The notes: generated by a model from the letters alone, not told the origin. A stretch of DNA of 55,631 nt from Lachnospiraceae bacterium (GCA_021770615.1 JAETQR010000026.1:1-55631), one strand, 5' to 3'. Shown: positions 1 through 8,500, counted from the first letter of the stretch. Numbers and translations: made by a program.

Positions 1-115
1 ATGACTTAGCCACAGCCTATCAGTCTGTGCACGTCAACTGTTGAAACCGCCGTGTACCGAACGGTACGCACGGTGGTGTGAGAGGACGGCGGTTAATCAC
101 CGCCTCCTACTCGAT
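1..115 (+). mobile_element. 3' end of a group II intron (domains V and VI)
   Basis: The first 115 bases fold as the catalytic end of a group II intron. Domain V is a stem of 47-54 with 69-76, a two-base bulge at 67-68, a second stem of 55-58 with 63-66 and a GAAC tetraloop at 59-62; the two-base bulge on the 3' side is a hallmark of this domain. Domain VI follows at about 82-108 (88-93 pairs with 99-104). The element then reads CTACTCGAT, a typical group II intron 3' end closing in A-pyrimidine. The reverse transcriptase/maturase ORF and 5' part would lie upstream of the window. The intron reads on + and ends directly at the stop codon of the convergent mntP gene. Confidence 0.8.
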
Positions 116-694
116 TCATAGTAACATTTTAATCCCGAGCAAAATAAGGATAATACCGCCGACCGTCTCCGCCCATTTTTTATAACGTACCCCAAAGACA
201 TTTCCGATTCCGACGCCAACAGCGGAGAAGGAAAAAGTAGTCAGTGCAATGAGAAGGCATCCGGTCAGTGTGTTTAAAAAAGGGCTCAGAGCTGTGCTGA
301 TCTGAACGGGAATACATGCAAACGTAATGCCGACGGCAAGCGCATCAATGCTTGTGGCGATGGAAAGTAAAAACATTTCCCGGATTCCCAGATCGGCGTC
401 TTCGCTGTCTTTTTCATCCTTCGTCAGCCATGCTTCCCGAACCATATTTGCACCGAGAAAAGAGAGGAGGAAAAAGGCGATCCAGGAAGAAAAAGTATCG
501 ATATACGAGGCGAACTGAATGCCCATTACATAGCCTGCCAGAGGCATAAGTCCCTGAAAGCTTCCAAACCAGAGTCCGACGATAGAACATTTTTTTATAC
601 TGAGCTTTCTCATGGCAAGTCCCTTACAGATTGAAACAGCAAATGCATCCATTGAGAGACCGGCCGCAAGAAATAATAAAGTGATGATATCCAT
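116..694 (-). CDS. mntP: Manganese efflux pump MntP
   Basis: A 192-residue polytopic membrane protein of the MntP (DUF204) family, which exports Mn(II). Its start MDIITLLFLAAGLSMDAFAV carries the conserved N-terminal Asp-containing helix, and a second copy of the motif (SIDALAVGITF) appears in the other half, as expected for this two-repeat family. The ATG at 694 is preferred over an upstream ATG at 775 because it sits behind an AAAGGA ribosome site and matches family length; the longer N-terminus would be hydrophilic and overlap the promoter. The C-terminus ends ILLGIKMLL, a few residues shorter than many relatives, and the stop codon abuts the group II intron, so slight truncation by the insertion is possible. 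No yybP-ykoY-like leader was recognised; the leader has only a small hairpin (710-731). Confidence 0.9.
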   Translation of the reverse strand: MDIITLLFLAAGLSMDAFAVSICKGLAMRKLSIKKCSIVGLWFGSFQGLMPLAGYVMGIQFASYIDTFSSWIAFFLLSFLGANMVREAWLTKDEKDSEDADLGIREMFLLSIATSIDALAVGITFACIPVQISTALSPFLNTLTGCLLIALTTFSFSAVGVGIGNVFGVRYKKWAETVGGIILILLGIKMLL

Positions 695-746
695 TCCTGT
701 ATCCTTTCCAGGCCCGTGATCTGTCGGGCCTTTTACGTGGAAATCC

Positions 747-775
747 ATCATACTAAAAAGTTGTGTTTTTGTCAA
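747..775 (-). promoter_or_regulatory. Sigma-A type promoter of mntP
   Basis: On the - strand TTGACA (775-770) is separated by 17 bp from TATGAT (752-747), a near-consensus housekeeping promoter. The transcript would start near 740 and run through a hairpin of 710-716 with 725-731 before the ribosome site. Confidence 0.75.
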
Positions 776-788
776 CCGATTTCAGAAT

Positions 789-1089
789 GCGTCCATGGAA
801 ATCCATTTTTCGCATACGCAATTCATGAAGGAGTGACAAAATTTCATACAGCAGGGGAGATATTTCCTGATTCGGACCCGCTCTCGCTTAAAATAAACAT
901 GTAGCGGTACAAAGGCTGCAAGGTGCAAGCGCACCTGGTGTAAAAATCACACCTGGTGCGTAGCACCTTATACGCAGCCTAAGGACCGACACGTTTATAC
1001 GGTCCTCGTCAGGAAATATCTCCCCCGCTGTATAAATATTACTGTTTTCATGAATTGCGGCCGCGGAAAATTGATTTCCGTGTTCCGCA
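789..1089. repeat. 300-bp imperfect inverted repeat with central hairpins
   Basis: The stretch between the mntP and MATE promoters is one large inverted repeat. Blocks 818-829 and 1047-1058 are perfect complements (GCAATTCATGAA), and 847-870 complements 1009-1032 with one mismatch; weaker pairing extends to about 789 and 1089. Inside, 913-919 pairs with 974-980 and encloses three small hairpins (921-926 with 931-936, GGTGT with ACACC, GGTGC with GCACC). No coding frame with recognisable content lies inside. It resembles a MITE-like or palindromic repeat element. Confidence 0.7.
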
Positions 1090-1100
1090 AAAAAAATATA

Positions 1101-1131
1101 TTGTCATGGAGTACACTCTAAGTGTTATAAT
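1101..1131 (+). promoter_or_regulatory. MerR-type promoter with operator for the MATE gene
   Basis: TTGTCA (1101-1106) and TATAAT (1126-1131) are separated by 19 bp rather than 17. The spacer holds the near-palindrome TGGAGT-AC-ACTCTA (1107-1120). A 19-bp spacer filled by a dyad of this TGGAGT-N2-ACTCCA type is the signature of promoters activated by MerR-family regulators. No MerR gene is in the window. Confidence 0.6.
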
Positions 1132-1166
1132 GGGAAATAGGAATAGATGGAAAAGAGGGAATAAAG

Positions 1167-2528
1167 ATGTCAGGAAAAGTTTCAAAAAAGAACCAGATGG
1201 ATATGCTGCATGGTTCCATATGGGATAAGATTTTGTTATTTGCGATACCGATCGCAGCTAGCAGTATGCTTCAGCAGTTATTTAATTCAGCGGATGTAGC
1301 AGTTGTGGGACGTTTTGCGGGAAGCCAGGCGCTGGCTGCCGTGGGGAGCAATCAGCCGGTGATCAATCTGCTGATCAATTTGTTTGTAGGATTGTCCGTG
1401 GGGGCTAACGTGGTCATAGCAAGGTATATCGGACAGGGCAGGCAGGGAAGGATCCGGAGAGCGGTACATACAGCAGTGACGGTTGCACTCATCAGCGGAG
1501 TGTTTTTGATCCTGTTTGGGTTTGTTATGTCCAGATTTATGCTTGAATTGATGTCTACACCGGAAGATGTCATTGATCTTGCGGTACTTTATCTGCGGAT
1601 TTATTTTTCAGGAATGCCATTTATCATGTTCTATAATTTTGGTTCTGCGATCCTGCGGAGCAAGGGAGATACCAAACGTCCGCTCATCTGTCTGCTCGTT
1701 TCCGGAGTGATCAATGTTCTTTTAAATCTGTTTTTTGTCATCGTCTGCCAGATGGGAGTATCAGGTGTGGCGTTGGCTACGGTGCTGGCGAATGTGATCA
1801 GCGCTTCAATGGTATTTTATTTTCTGATCCATGAGGAAGGGGATCTCCGTCTCTCTCCGAAAAGTTTGTCTGTTGATAAAAGAATATTTCTGGACATGGC
1901 CAAGATCGGTGTGCCGGCCGGGATACAGGGGATGGTATTTTCTTTGTCAAATGTCGTGATCCAGACGGCATTGAATGGATTTGGGTCGTTAGCAGTGGCG
2001 GGAAGCGCGGCGGCGCTGAATTTTGAATTTTTCGTATATTTTCTTATGAATGCGTTTAGTCAGGCGGCGGTCACGTTTGTCAGTCAGAATTATGGGGCGG
2101 GAAATTATAAGAGATGCCGGAAGATCGTAGTCATGTGTATCATATCGGGTGTGGCGGCGTCTACTGTTCTGGCGGGGATATTTGTGGCAGGAGGAAAGTG
2201 GTTTATAAAGATATATACCACCGATCCGACCGCAGTTCATTATGGACTGATGCGGATGCAGCATATTTTATTGTTTCAGTGCATGAATGCGGTGCTTGAC
2301 GTCACGGGAGGAGCACTGCGTGGTGTGGGACGTTCTTTTGTACCTGCGGTCATAACGATCGCGGGTGTGTGTGGACTGAGGCTTTTGTGGATCGTGACGG
2401 TATTCCGAAAAAATCCGACGTTTGAGATGCTCATCAATGTGTATCCGGTGAGCTGGTTTATAACGGCAGTTACGATGATCATTGTATACCTCATCATAAG
2501 AAAGAGGGTATTTTGCATGACAAACTAG
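1167..2528 (+). CDS. MATE family multidrug/sodium antiporter
   Basis: A 453-residue, 12-helix MATE family exporter (NorM/DinF superfamily), which uses ion gradients to expel cationic compounds. The early IPIAASSMLQQLFNSADVAV segment and the mid-protein repeat (IGVPAGIQGMVFSLSNVVIQ) are the family's two pseudo-symmetric halves. The length is standard and the ATG is preceded by a GAGGG ribosome site. The gene is monocistronic between its own MerR-type promoter and the next promoter that overlaps its stop codon. The promoter architecture suggests induction by a drug or stress signal, which is inference; the exported compound cannot be read from sequence. Confidence 0.9.
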   Translation: MSGKVSKKNQMDMLHGSIWDKILLFAIPIAASSMLQQLFNSADVAVVGRFAGSQALAAVGSNQPVINLLINLFVGLSVGANVVIARYIGQGRQGRIRRAVHTAVTVALISGVFLILFGFVMSRFMLELMSTPEDVIDLAVLYLRIYFSGMPFIMFYNFGSAILRSKGDTKRPLICLLVSGVINVLLNLFFVIVCQMGVSGVALATVLANVISASMVFYFLIHEEGDLRLSPKSLSVDKRIFLDMAKIGVPAGIQGMVFSLSNVVIQTALNGFGSLAVAGSAAALNFEFFVYFLMNAFSQAAVTFVSQNYGAGNYKRCRKIVVMCIISGVAASTVLAGIFVAGGKWFIKIYTTDPTAVHYGLMRMQHILLFQCMNAVLDVTGGALRGVGRSFVPAVITIAGVCGLRLLWIVTVFRKNPTFEMLINVYPVSWFITAVTMIIVYLIIRKRVFCMTN

Positions 2529-2545
2529 CAGATCTGTATTATAAT
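2517..2545 (+). promoter_or_regulatory. Promoter overlapping the MATE stop codon
   Basis: ATGACA (2517-2522), a 17-bp spacer and TATAAT (2540-2545) form a good sigma-A promoter. It overlaps the last codons of the MATE gene and should drive the secreted protein at 2635. Confidence 0.6.
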
Positions 2546-2634
2546 GATAGAAGATAATGGTTATAGCCCGGCGGCGTATGATGGAACAAGATTGTGGCTA
2601 GAACGGTGGGCTGCACACATGAGAGGATGAGAAG

Positions 2635-3930
2635 ATGAAAAGAAACAATACGATGATCCTGGTGGTTTTTGCACTTTTTGCAGCCGTTTTTTTGTGCGGT
2701 CGCCCGGTGAGTGCGGCGACGGTGGACATCCAGGTGACAAATTATGCTACTGCTAACATGACGCTGACCGTGGGGGATGACGGCTATATCCGTCCATCTG
2801 CTGAGAATCTTGTAGATCCGGCGGGACTTCCTGTGACGGTGGTTTCATGGAGATACTCCGTTTCCGGCAGTGATGTGCTTATGGTAGGGGGAGATGGATA
2901 TTATAAGGCGCTTGCAGGTGGCACAGCCTGGGTAGACATAACCGGCTATGATGCAATGGGAAGAAGTGTTTTTTCAGCTTCCTGTAACGTGACGGTTTCA
3001 GTCAATATGACCAATGTAACATTGGAAAAGGATAATATTCAGGGCTATTTATGCGGGATTGAGAGTTTTCAGGGGGAAATAAAGATTTTGGATCCGGATC
3101 TTGTGATCAATGAATCTTCCGTGATCTCCTGCAGTTCCTCGAATCCGGAAATGAGCGTGACAAGTGAGATCGCAGATCATGTATTGTATGTGAGGTGCTA
3201 TTCAGCTGGGAGTACTGTATTGACCATCGACATAAATGGGAAGATTTTTCAGATAAATATGAAGATTGATAAGCTGGAGATCACGAAACGTAGTTACGTC
3301 ACTTCAAAGGGGAAGAAAACGACACTGAGAGTAAAGGGGACAGCGGACAAGCCGGTATGGAGTTCGAGTAATGAGAAAGTGGCGAGGGTGTCTGCAAATG
3401 GAACCGTTCGTTTCCGAAAGAAGGGGAATGCGGTGATCACGGCTGATTTCAATGGAAAAAAGGTGGGATGTGCGGTTTCGGTCATTTCCACGGACCTTCT
3501 GAAAGTCGTGAAACGGGCGAAAAAGATTGGAAGTACATGGAAGTACAGTCAGCCAAAAAGAATGCAGACAGGGTACTATGACTGCAGTTCTCTCGTCTGG
3601 AAAGCTTATTCGAGGATTGGGAAAAAATTTGGCATGGCCAATTATGCGCCGGTGGCGGCAGACCTGGCAAAGTGGTGCAAAAGTCATGGAAAGGTTTTGA
3701 CTAAGGCGTATACCCGTACCCATATCCAGAAGATGAAGTTTCGTCCCGGTGATCTTATGTTTGAAACCGGGCAGAATAATAACCGTTATAAAGGAATCTA
3801 TCATGTAGAGATGTTTACCGGATATGCGGTAGCATATTACGACGAGTCGGGGAAGCCAGTGCTGAGTGAACTGTGGGCAGCGAGACCCGAAGGGTATTAT
3901 GGGGGTGGCGGCCTGATGGAAAGGCCGTGA
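2635..3930 (+). CDS. Secreted Ig-like / NlpC-P60-like protein
   Basis: A 431-residue exported protein. Residues 1-28 form a signal peptide (basic start, hydrophobic core, cleavage near VSAA). The middle (about 30-285) contains beta-rich bacterial Ig-like (Big_2) repeats; VWSSSNEKVARVSANGTV is the clearest. The C-terminal part (about 290-431) resembles NlpC/P60 cysteine peptidases: Cys317 in YDCSSLVWKAY and His390 in YHVEMFTGY match the catalytic Cys and His. Such enzymes cut peptide cross-links in cell-wall murein, and the Ig repeats usually position the domain at the envelope. The catalytic call is weaker than the secretion call because the domain is divergent. A lipoprotein gene follows after 51 bp. 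Confidence 0.75.
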   Translation: MKRNNTMILVVFALFAAVFLCGRPVSAATVDIQVTNYATANMTLTVGDDGYIRPSAENLVDPAGLPVTVVSWRYSVSGSDVLMVGGDGYYKALAGGTAWVDITGYDAMGRSVFSASCNVTVSVNMTNVTLEKDNIQGYLCGIESFQGEIKILDPDLVINESSVISCSSSNPEMSVTSEIADHVLYVRCYSAGSTVLTIDINGKIFQINMKIDKLEITKRSYVTSKGKKTTLRVKGTADKPVWSSSNEKVARVSANGTVRFRKKGNAVITADFNGKKVGCAVSVISTDLLKVVKRAKKIGSTWKYSQPKRMQTGYYDCSSLVWKAYSRIGKKFGMANYAPVAADLAKWCKSHGKVLTKAYTRTHIQKMKFRPGDLMFETGQNNNRYKGIYHVEMFTGYAVAYYDESGKPVLSELWAARPEGYYGGGGLMERP

Positions 3931-3981
3931 TTTGTCAGGGACTGGGAAAACACCGAAAAGCATGAAAGGAGCGTGTTTGCT

Positions 3982-4965
3982 ATGAAACGGATCAAAATAT
4001 TAGTAAATATGGGGATGTTGGTGGGTGTGATCATGTTGTGTACGGCTTGTGCACAGGAAGATGTGGGGAAGGATACTGTCTCAGATGTTCCTCAGGCTGA
4101 GCGGTCATATACTTGTAAAGAGATAAAAAGCCCCGATGTTGATCTGCTTAATAATTGTACATATCTGAAATCGACGGATTCGAATTCCTGTTATATGGTC
4201 ATTGATGGAACAATGGGAGATACGCTGGGATTGATTTCAAATTATCATATGAACCGGTATCAGGAAGATAATTGGGAAAAGGAAGACTTGCTTTTGGGCG
4301 AAAATGTAAAAAGTTTTTATCAGGATAAAATATCAGGGATCATGTATGCTTATACAAGTGTGGTGGAGCCGGATTATGAGACAGGGCAGGACGGAGAGTG
4401 TACAGCATCTGTCTGGAAGATTTCTGATGGAAAGAAAGTGGAGGAGATACCGGTTGAAACAATCGACTCGCTCGAAAAAAAAGAGTGGCTTGGTGTCAGG
4501 GACGGTCAGTTTTCGATGTTTTTTGATGTGGAAACCAATACATTATTTGAATACGATCTTAAAAGCAAAGCAGTGAGCCAGAAATGGGAGAATATGCCGA
4601 TAAAGGGATCATGTATGATTGAAGATGAAATGTTTGCAATCGGTGCGAAAGATGTTGCCGAAGTGAAGCAATTTTATGAGGGGCAGAAGGAAGTGGAAAG
4701 CGCAGTTGTTTCTGGTATTAAAAAACCGCTTGCGATCGATGGGGCGGTGGACCAGCTGTTTATTCTGAGCAGCGAGGGGATCTGGCAGTGTCCAAAGGAT
4801 AATATAGAAAGTGCGGAAAAAATATTTGATTGTGAAAAATGTTCGATTGATTTTGAGCATCTTTTAGACTTTAAAGTGGTCGGGGAAGAAGGGGAATATG
4901 CCTTTTATCTGTCCTCTTTGGATGACAGTAACGGAAAATATGTGATAAATGAAATAAGAAAATAG
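3982..4965 (+). CDS. Putative lipoprotein of unknown function
   Basis: A 327-residue lipoprotein. The N-terminus MKRIKILVNMGMLVGVIMLC is followed by Thr-Ala-Cys, so Cys23 would be lipidated after signal peptidase II cleavage. The rest is soluble, acidic and rich in Trp/Tyr-containing beta segments that recur about every 50 residues, suggesting a propeller-like fold; this is inference. No catalytic motif was recognised. The ATG at 3982 is chosen over the in-frame GTG at 3973 because the AAAGGA ribosome site (3965-3970) is only two bases from the GTG but 11 from the ATG. It is probably co-transcribed with the NlpC-like protein and closed by the terminator at 4973. Confidence 0.7.
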   Translation: MKRIKILVNMGMLVGVIMLCTACAQEDVGKDTVSDVPQAERSYTCKEIKSPDVDLLNNCTYLKSTDSNSCYMVIDGTMGDTLGLISNYHMNRYQEDNWEKEDLLLGENVKSFYQDKISGIMYAYTSVVEPDYETGQDGECTASVWKISDGKKVEEIPVETIDSLEKKEWLGVRDGQFSMFFDVETNTLFEYDLKSKAVSQKWENMPIKGSCMIEDEMFAIGAKDVAEVKQFYEGQKEVESAVVSGIKKPLAIDGAVDQLFILSSEGIWQCPKDNIESAEKIFDCEKCSIDFEHLLDFKVVGEEGEYAFYLSSLDDSNGKYVINEIRK

Positions 4966-4972
4966 AAAAAGC

Positions 4973-5011
4973 AACCCCCGTGCCGTTTTCAGACAAGCAC
5001 GGGGGTTTTCT
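4973..5011 (+). terminator. Rho-independent terminator
   Basis: An 11-bp perfect GC-rich stem (4973-4983 with 4997-5007) is followed by TTTTC, 8 bp after the lipoprotein stop codon. It lies between convergent genes and could stop both. Confidence 0.85.
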
Positions 5012-5049
5012 CTGTTAAAACTTCTTGTCCTGTGGAAAGTTCGTGGTTG

Positions 5050-5406
5050 TTAGCCGGGTCTTTCCAGTGAGATCAGGTTCGCTCTCTCGAGCATATCAAA
5101 ATAAGAAGAGATTCGTTCATATAAAGGATGGATTTCTTCGCCGAATTCCCTTTCTGCCAGATCGGCAATTTCCACGATCCGTCGCATTCCATCGATGTGC
5201 CGCCAGATAAAACTGCCGTAAGTTTCGAGATGGATCTGGGATACTTTTGGTTTTCCGAGAACTTTCTGGGTGATCCACTTAAAGAGTCCTTTGTTTTCGA
5301 TGTAGATCGTTACGATTCCGGAATCGTCAGAATCCCATTTTAAATTTTCCTTTATAATAGGAAGAAACTCGACATAATTCTCACATTTTTTCTTTTTATT
5401 TTTCAT
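5050..5406 (-). CDS. PqqD-like peptide-binding protein
   Basis: A 118-residue protein resembling the PqqD / RiPP recognition element family, small winged-helix proteins that bind peptides for modification enzymes. The recognisable core is LETYGSFIWRHIDGMRRIVE-type sequence (about residues 61-80), followed by a helical tail (YERISSYFDMLERANLISL). The Lys-rich start may be membrane- or RNA-proximal. Its ATG at 5406 overlaps the end of the OPT transporter gene by 11 bp, so translation is probably coupled. No radical SAM or precursor peptide gene is nearby, so a role as a peptide-binding partner of the transporter is more likely than RiPP synthesis; that is inference. Confidence 0.7.
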   Translation of the reverse strand: MKNKKKKCENYVEFLPIIKENLKWDSDDSGIVTIYIENKGLFKWITQKVLGKPKVSQIHLETYGSFIWRHIDGMRRIVEIADLAEREFGEEIHPLYERISSYFDMLERANLISLERPG

Positions 5407-7291
5407 CTTTACTCCAAATACTTGATTTCAAAAGGGCAAATACCATGAGAAGGACCAGAACGATTCCTCCGATAACTCCGGTATTCAGCTTGTCCGACAG
5501 ATCGATCGCCTCATTTACAGAAAGCACAGCAAATATGGCGAGAAGGATTCCCACGAGTCCTTCGCCTGCGATCATTCCGGAACTAAACAGGAGGCCCTTA
5601 TTGACAACTGCCTTTTTCTGTTTTTCAGAAGGCATTTTCTTTTTGTCGATAAACAGTCTTATAAGTCCGCCGATCATGATGCAGGTGCTAAGTTCCAGTG
5701 GCAGATAAAGACCGATGGCTACAGGAAGGACCGGAATTCTTAAGATTTCTACAACGATGGCGATAAATACTCCGATAAATACAAGTCCCCATGGGAGGTT
5801 TCCATTCATGACGCCTTCTACTAACATTTTCATCAAAGTGGCCTGTGGTGCAGAAAGCTCCGGTGTGCCAAAGCCCCATGCCGAATCCAGAAGATACAGG
5901 ACGCCTCCGATTGCAAGAGCAGCGGCAATGGTACCGATCAATTCACCGATCTGCTGCTTTTTCGGAGTAGCACCAAGAATATATCCGGTTTTTAAATCCT
6001 GAGAAGTATCTCCTGCCATACAGGCAATGATGCAGATGATCGAACCGATCGCGATCGCACCCTGCATTCCATGGAATCCAGAATCACCAGTTGCTTTCAA
6101 GATCAATGTAGAAAACAAAAGTGTTGCGATTGCCATTCCGGATACCGGGTTGTTACTGCTTCCCACGAGTCCAACCATACGGGAGGAGACGGTGGCAAAG
6201 AAAAAGCCGAATATAATGACCATGATCGCACCGATAAGAGAAACGGGAACGATAGGTATAAGCCATATAATGAGGATCAGAGCGATGATCGTGCCCAGAA
6301 TAACCTTCATATCAAGCTCACGGGAGGTTCTGGATGTCTCTTTTTTTATACCGCCTGATAAACTTTTAATGGAATCCCGGAATGTGGATATGATCAGTGG
6401 AAGGGACTTGATCAGGCTGATGATTCCTCCGGCAGCTACTGCGCCGGCGCCGATGTAACGGATGTAAAGTCCCCAGATATTGCTTGCCCCACCCTCTGCA
6501 TACAGATTGGCGATCGTATCGTCTCCGGGGTAAAGAAGAGCATCTGCACCAAACAGGTTGATCGCAGGAATCAGAACAAACCAGCCAAGAAGTCCTCCGG
6601 CCAACATATAAGAAGCAATCTTGGGTCCGCAGATATATCCGACGCCGATGAGGGCAGGATATACTTCTGTGGACAGTTCTGTCTTTAGAGAAGAAATTTT
6701 CTTAGAGATAGTGCCTGGAATGATATGAAGACCGTCTACCAGAAACTTACAGGCTGCTGCAAATCCCATGCCGATAAATACGGTTTTTGCGTTTGATCCG
6801 CCCTCTTCCCCGGCGAGAAGAACTTCCGCACAGGCAGTTCCCTCCGGATAAGGGAGAGTGTTGTGCTCTTTTACAATAAGGGCATTCCGGAGAGGAACCA
6901 TAAACATAACACCCAGGATACCACCACAGAGTGAGATGATTGAAATTTCCAGAATACCGGGAGTCTCCATTTTTCCCTCCGCAGCCCAGAGAAACAGCGC
7001 CGGAAGAGTGAAGATGGCGCCGGCTGCCAGTGACTCACCGGCAGAGCCGACGGTCTGTACCATGTTGCTCTCCAGGATGGAGTTCTTGCGCATGATCATG
7101 CGGATCGTCCCCATCGAAATAACCGCCGCCGGAATCGAGGCGGAAACTGTCATGCCTACACGCAGACCAAGGTAGGCATTTGCTGCACCAAATATAACGG
7201 CGAGGATGACACCCATTATAATAGAAGTAACAGTTAATTCCGGAGTGACTCTGTCTGCCGCGATATAAGGTTTAAATTCCTTTTCTTTCAT
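5396..7291 (-). CDS. OPT family oligopeptide transporter
   Basis: A 631-residue polytopic protein of the OPT family, secondary importers of small peptides or metal-peptide chelates. The N-terminal GAANAYLGLRVGMTVSASIP motif and the PYPEGTACAEVL segment (about residues 147-158) are characteristic of prokaryotic OPT proteins, and hydrophobic helices span the whole length. The start at 7291 follows an AGAAAGGA ribosome site. The gene has its own promoter at 7367-7395 and is translationally coupled to the PqqD-like gene. Substrate is unknown; peptide uptake is the family expectation. Confidence 0.9.
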   Translation of the reverse strand: MKEKEFKPYIAADRVTPELTVTSIIMGVILAVIFGAANAYLGLRVGMTVSASIPAAVISMGTIRMIMRKNSILESNMVQTVGSAGESLAAGAIFTLPALFLWAAEGKMETPGILEISIISLCGGILGVMFMVPLRNALIVKEHNTLPYPEGTACAEVLLAGEEGGSNAKTVFIGMGFAAACKFLVDGLHIIPGTISKKISSLKTELSTEVYPALIGVGYICGPKIASYMLAGGLLGWFVLIPAINLFGADALLYPGDDTIANLYAEGGASNIWGLYIRYIGAGAVAAGGIISLIKSLPLIISTFRDSIKSLSGGIKKETSRTSRELDMKVILGTIIALILIIWLIPIVPVSLIGAIMVIIFGFFFATVSSRMVGLVGSSNNPVSGMAIATLLFSTLILKATGDSGFHGMQGAIAIGSIICIIACMAGDTSQDLKTGYILGATPKKQQIGELIGTIAAALAIGGVLYLLDSAWGFGTPELSAPQATLMKMLVEGVMNGNLPWGLVFIGVFIAIVVEILRIPVLPVAIGLYLPLELSTCIMIGGLIRLFIDKKKMPSEKQKKAVVNKGLLFSSGMIAGEGLVGILLAIFAVLSVNEAIDLSDKLNTGVIGGIVLVLLMVFALLKSSIWSKDEK

Positions 7292-7366
7292 ATAATAATA
7301 CGTCCTTTCTTATGAGAACTATTGTACATGTTGCACATATTCCCATAGTAATTTATTCATAGTTTT

Positions 7367-7395
7367 ATAATAAACGACTTAACAGACAGGGTCAA
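7367..7395 (-). promoter_or_regulatory. Promoter of the OPT-PqqD operon
   Basis: On the - strand TTGACC (7395-7390), a 17-bp spacer and TATTAT (7372-7367). The leader to the start codon at 7291 is about 70 nt. The remaining AT-rich divergent gap to spo0A shows no other clear element. Confidence 0.65.
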
Positions 7396-7502
7396 GTGAA
7401 AAAAATAGGATGAAAATAGTAAAATTGGGTAAAAATTTGGCGATTTTACTAGAATTTTGTTAAAAGTCAATGAATAAAATGTAATAAATATATAAAATTT
7501 GC

Positions 7503-7531
7503 TTGCAAAAAGATGAAAAACCATATATAAT
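7503..7531 (+). promoter_or_regulatory. Promoter of spo0A
   Basis: TTGCAA (7503-7508), a 17-bp spacer and TATAAT (7526-7531), about 50 bp ahead of the spo0A start. No clear Spo0A box (TGTCGAA) was seen nearby. Confidence 0.7.
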
Positions 7532-7587
7532 GCAAAACGTAGCACCGAAAATGGTTTTATGAAATGGGTAAATGGAGGTAATGCATA

Positions 7588-8394
7588 TTGAATAAGCTTA
7601 AAGTCTTAATCGTAGATGATAGTGCGAGAACAGCTACTATGATCAGAGAAAGCCTGCAGGATGATAACGAAGTGGAGATCGTTGGGCATGCAGAAAATGG
7701 GGTTGCGGCAATCGAGATGATTCGTGAAACGATACCAGACGTAGTATTTCTTGATTTGATCATGCCCAAGATGGATGGCCTTTTGGTTCTTGAGAAGATA
7801 TACAGAGGAATCCCAGGGATAAAGAAAAGACCAGATTTTATAGTTGTCACGGCGGTTACACAGGAAAATGTAATGCAGACCGCTTTTCAGTACGGGGCGT
7901 CATATTATGTTTTAAAACCTTTTGAAAAAGAGACGATTCTCAATAAAGTACAGCAGTTAAAACCGGAAAATAAACTGATCATGCTGAATAATAGTTATGA
8001 GCAGTATTTGAGTAAAGAGTTTAAGTCGGAGTACAATCTGGAGATGGATGTGACAAATATCATTCACGAGATCGGAGTTCCGGCACACATTAAGGGATAT
8101 CAATATTTGCGGGATGCGATCATGATGTCAGTGGGGAATAGTGAGATACTCAACTCGATCACCAAGGTACTCTATCCATCCATTGCAAAACAGCATAATA
8201 CTACTCCAAGCAGAGTGGAACGGGCGATACGGCATGCGATCGAAGTGGCATGGACAAGAGGAAAAGTAGATACAATTGATGAATTATTTGGTTACACAGT
8301 GAATAATGGCAAAGGGAAACCTACAAATTCTGAATTCGTGGCGTTGATTGCCGATAAAATACGACTTGAGCAGAAAATGCGTGCGAACTCGTAG
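7588..8394 (+). CDS. spo0A: Sporulation master regulator Spo0A
   Basis: A 268-residue response regulator that commits Clostridia to sporulation. Residues 1-120 form the receiver: acidic pocket Asp10/Asp11, phospho-acceptor Asp56 in VVFLDLIMP and Lys110 in VLKPFE. The C-terminal DNA-binding domain (about 145-268) contains the Spo0A recognition helix region [20 protein letters not shown]. Translation starts at TTG 7588, nine bases after GGAGG (7574-7578). An ATG at 7581 lies closer to the same ribosome site but opens a four-codon frame ending at 7595 that overlaps the real start. The gene is alone, followed by a terminator; spoIVB, often its upstream neighbour, is not in the window. Confidence 0.95.
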   Translation: MNKLKVLIVDDSARTATMIRESLQDDNEVEIVGHAENGVAAIEMIRETIPDVVFLDLIMPKMDGLLVLEKIYRGIPGIKKRPDFIVVTAVTQENVMQTAFQYGASYYVLKPFEKETILNKVQQLKPENKLIMLNNSYEQYLSKEFKSEYNLEMDVTNIIHEIGVPAHIKGYQYLRDAIMMSVGNSEILNSITKVLYPSIAKQHNTTPSRVERAIRHAIEVAWTRGKVDTIDELFGYTVNNGKGKPTNSEFVALIADKIRLEQKMRANS

Positions 8395-8450
8395 TAATGT
8401 TTAGGAATATATACCATTGATATAAAACATATTTTAAGGGCTATCGGGAA

Positions 8451-8500
8451 GGTGCTGTCATGAAACGATCTGATACATATTCATGGCAGCGCCCTTTTTT
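8451..8500 (+). terminator. Rho-independent terminator after spo0A
   Basis: A 14-bp stem (8451-8464 with 8480-8493, two G-U pairs) is followed by CTTTTTT. Confidence 0.85.

Noticed and set aside
3304..3963. A 219-codon frame on the - strand over the NlpC-like gene
   Set aside because: It lies antisense to a signal-peptide-bearing gene with recognisable domains and has no family features of its own.
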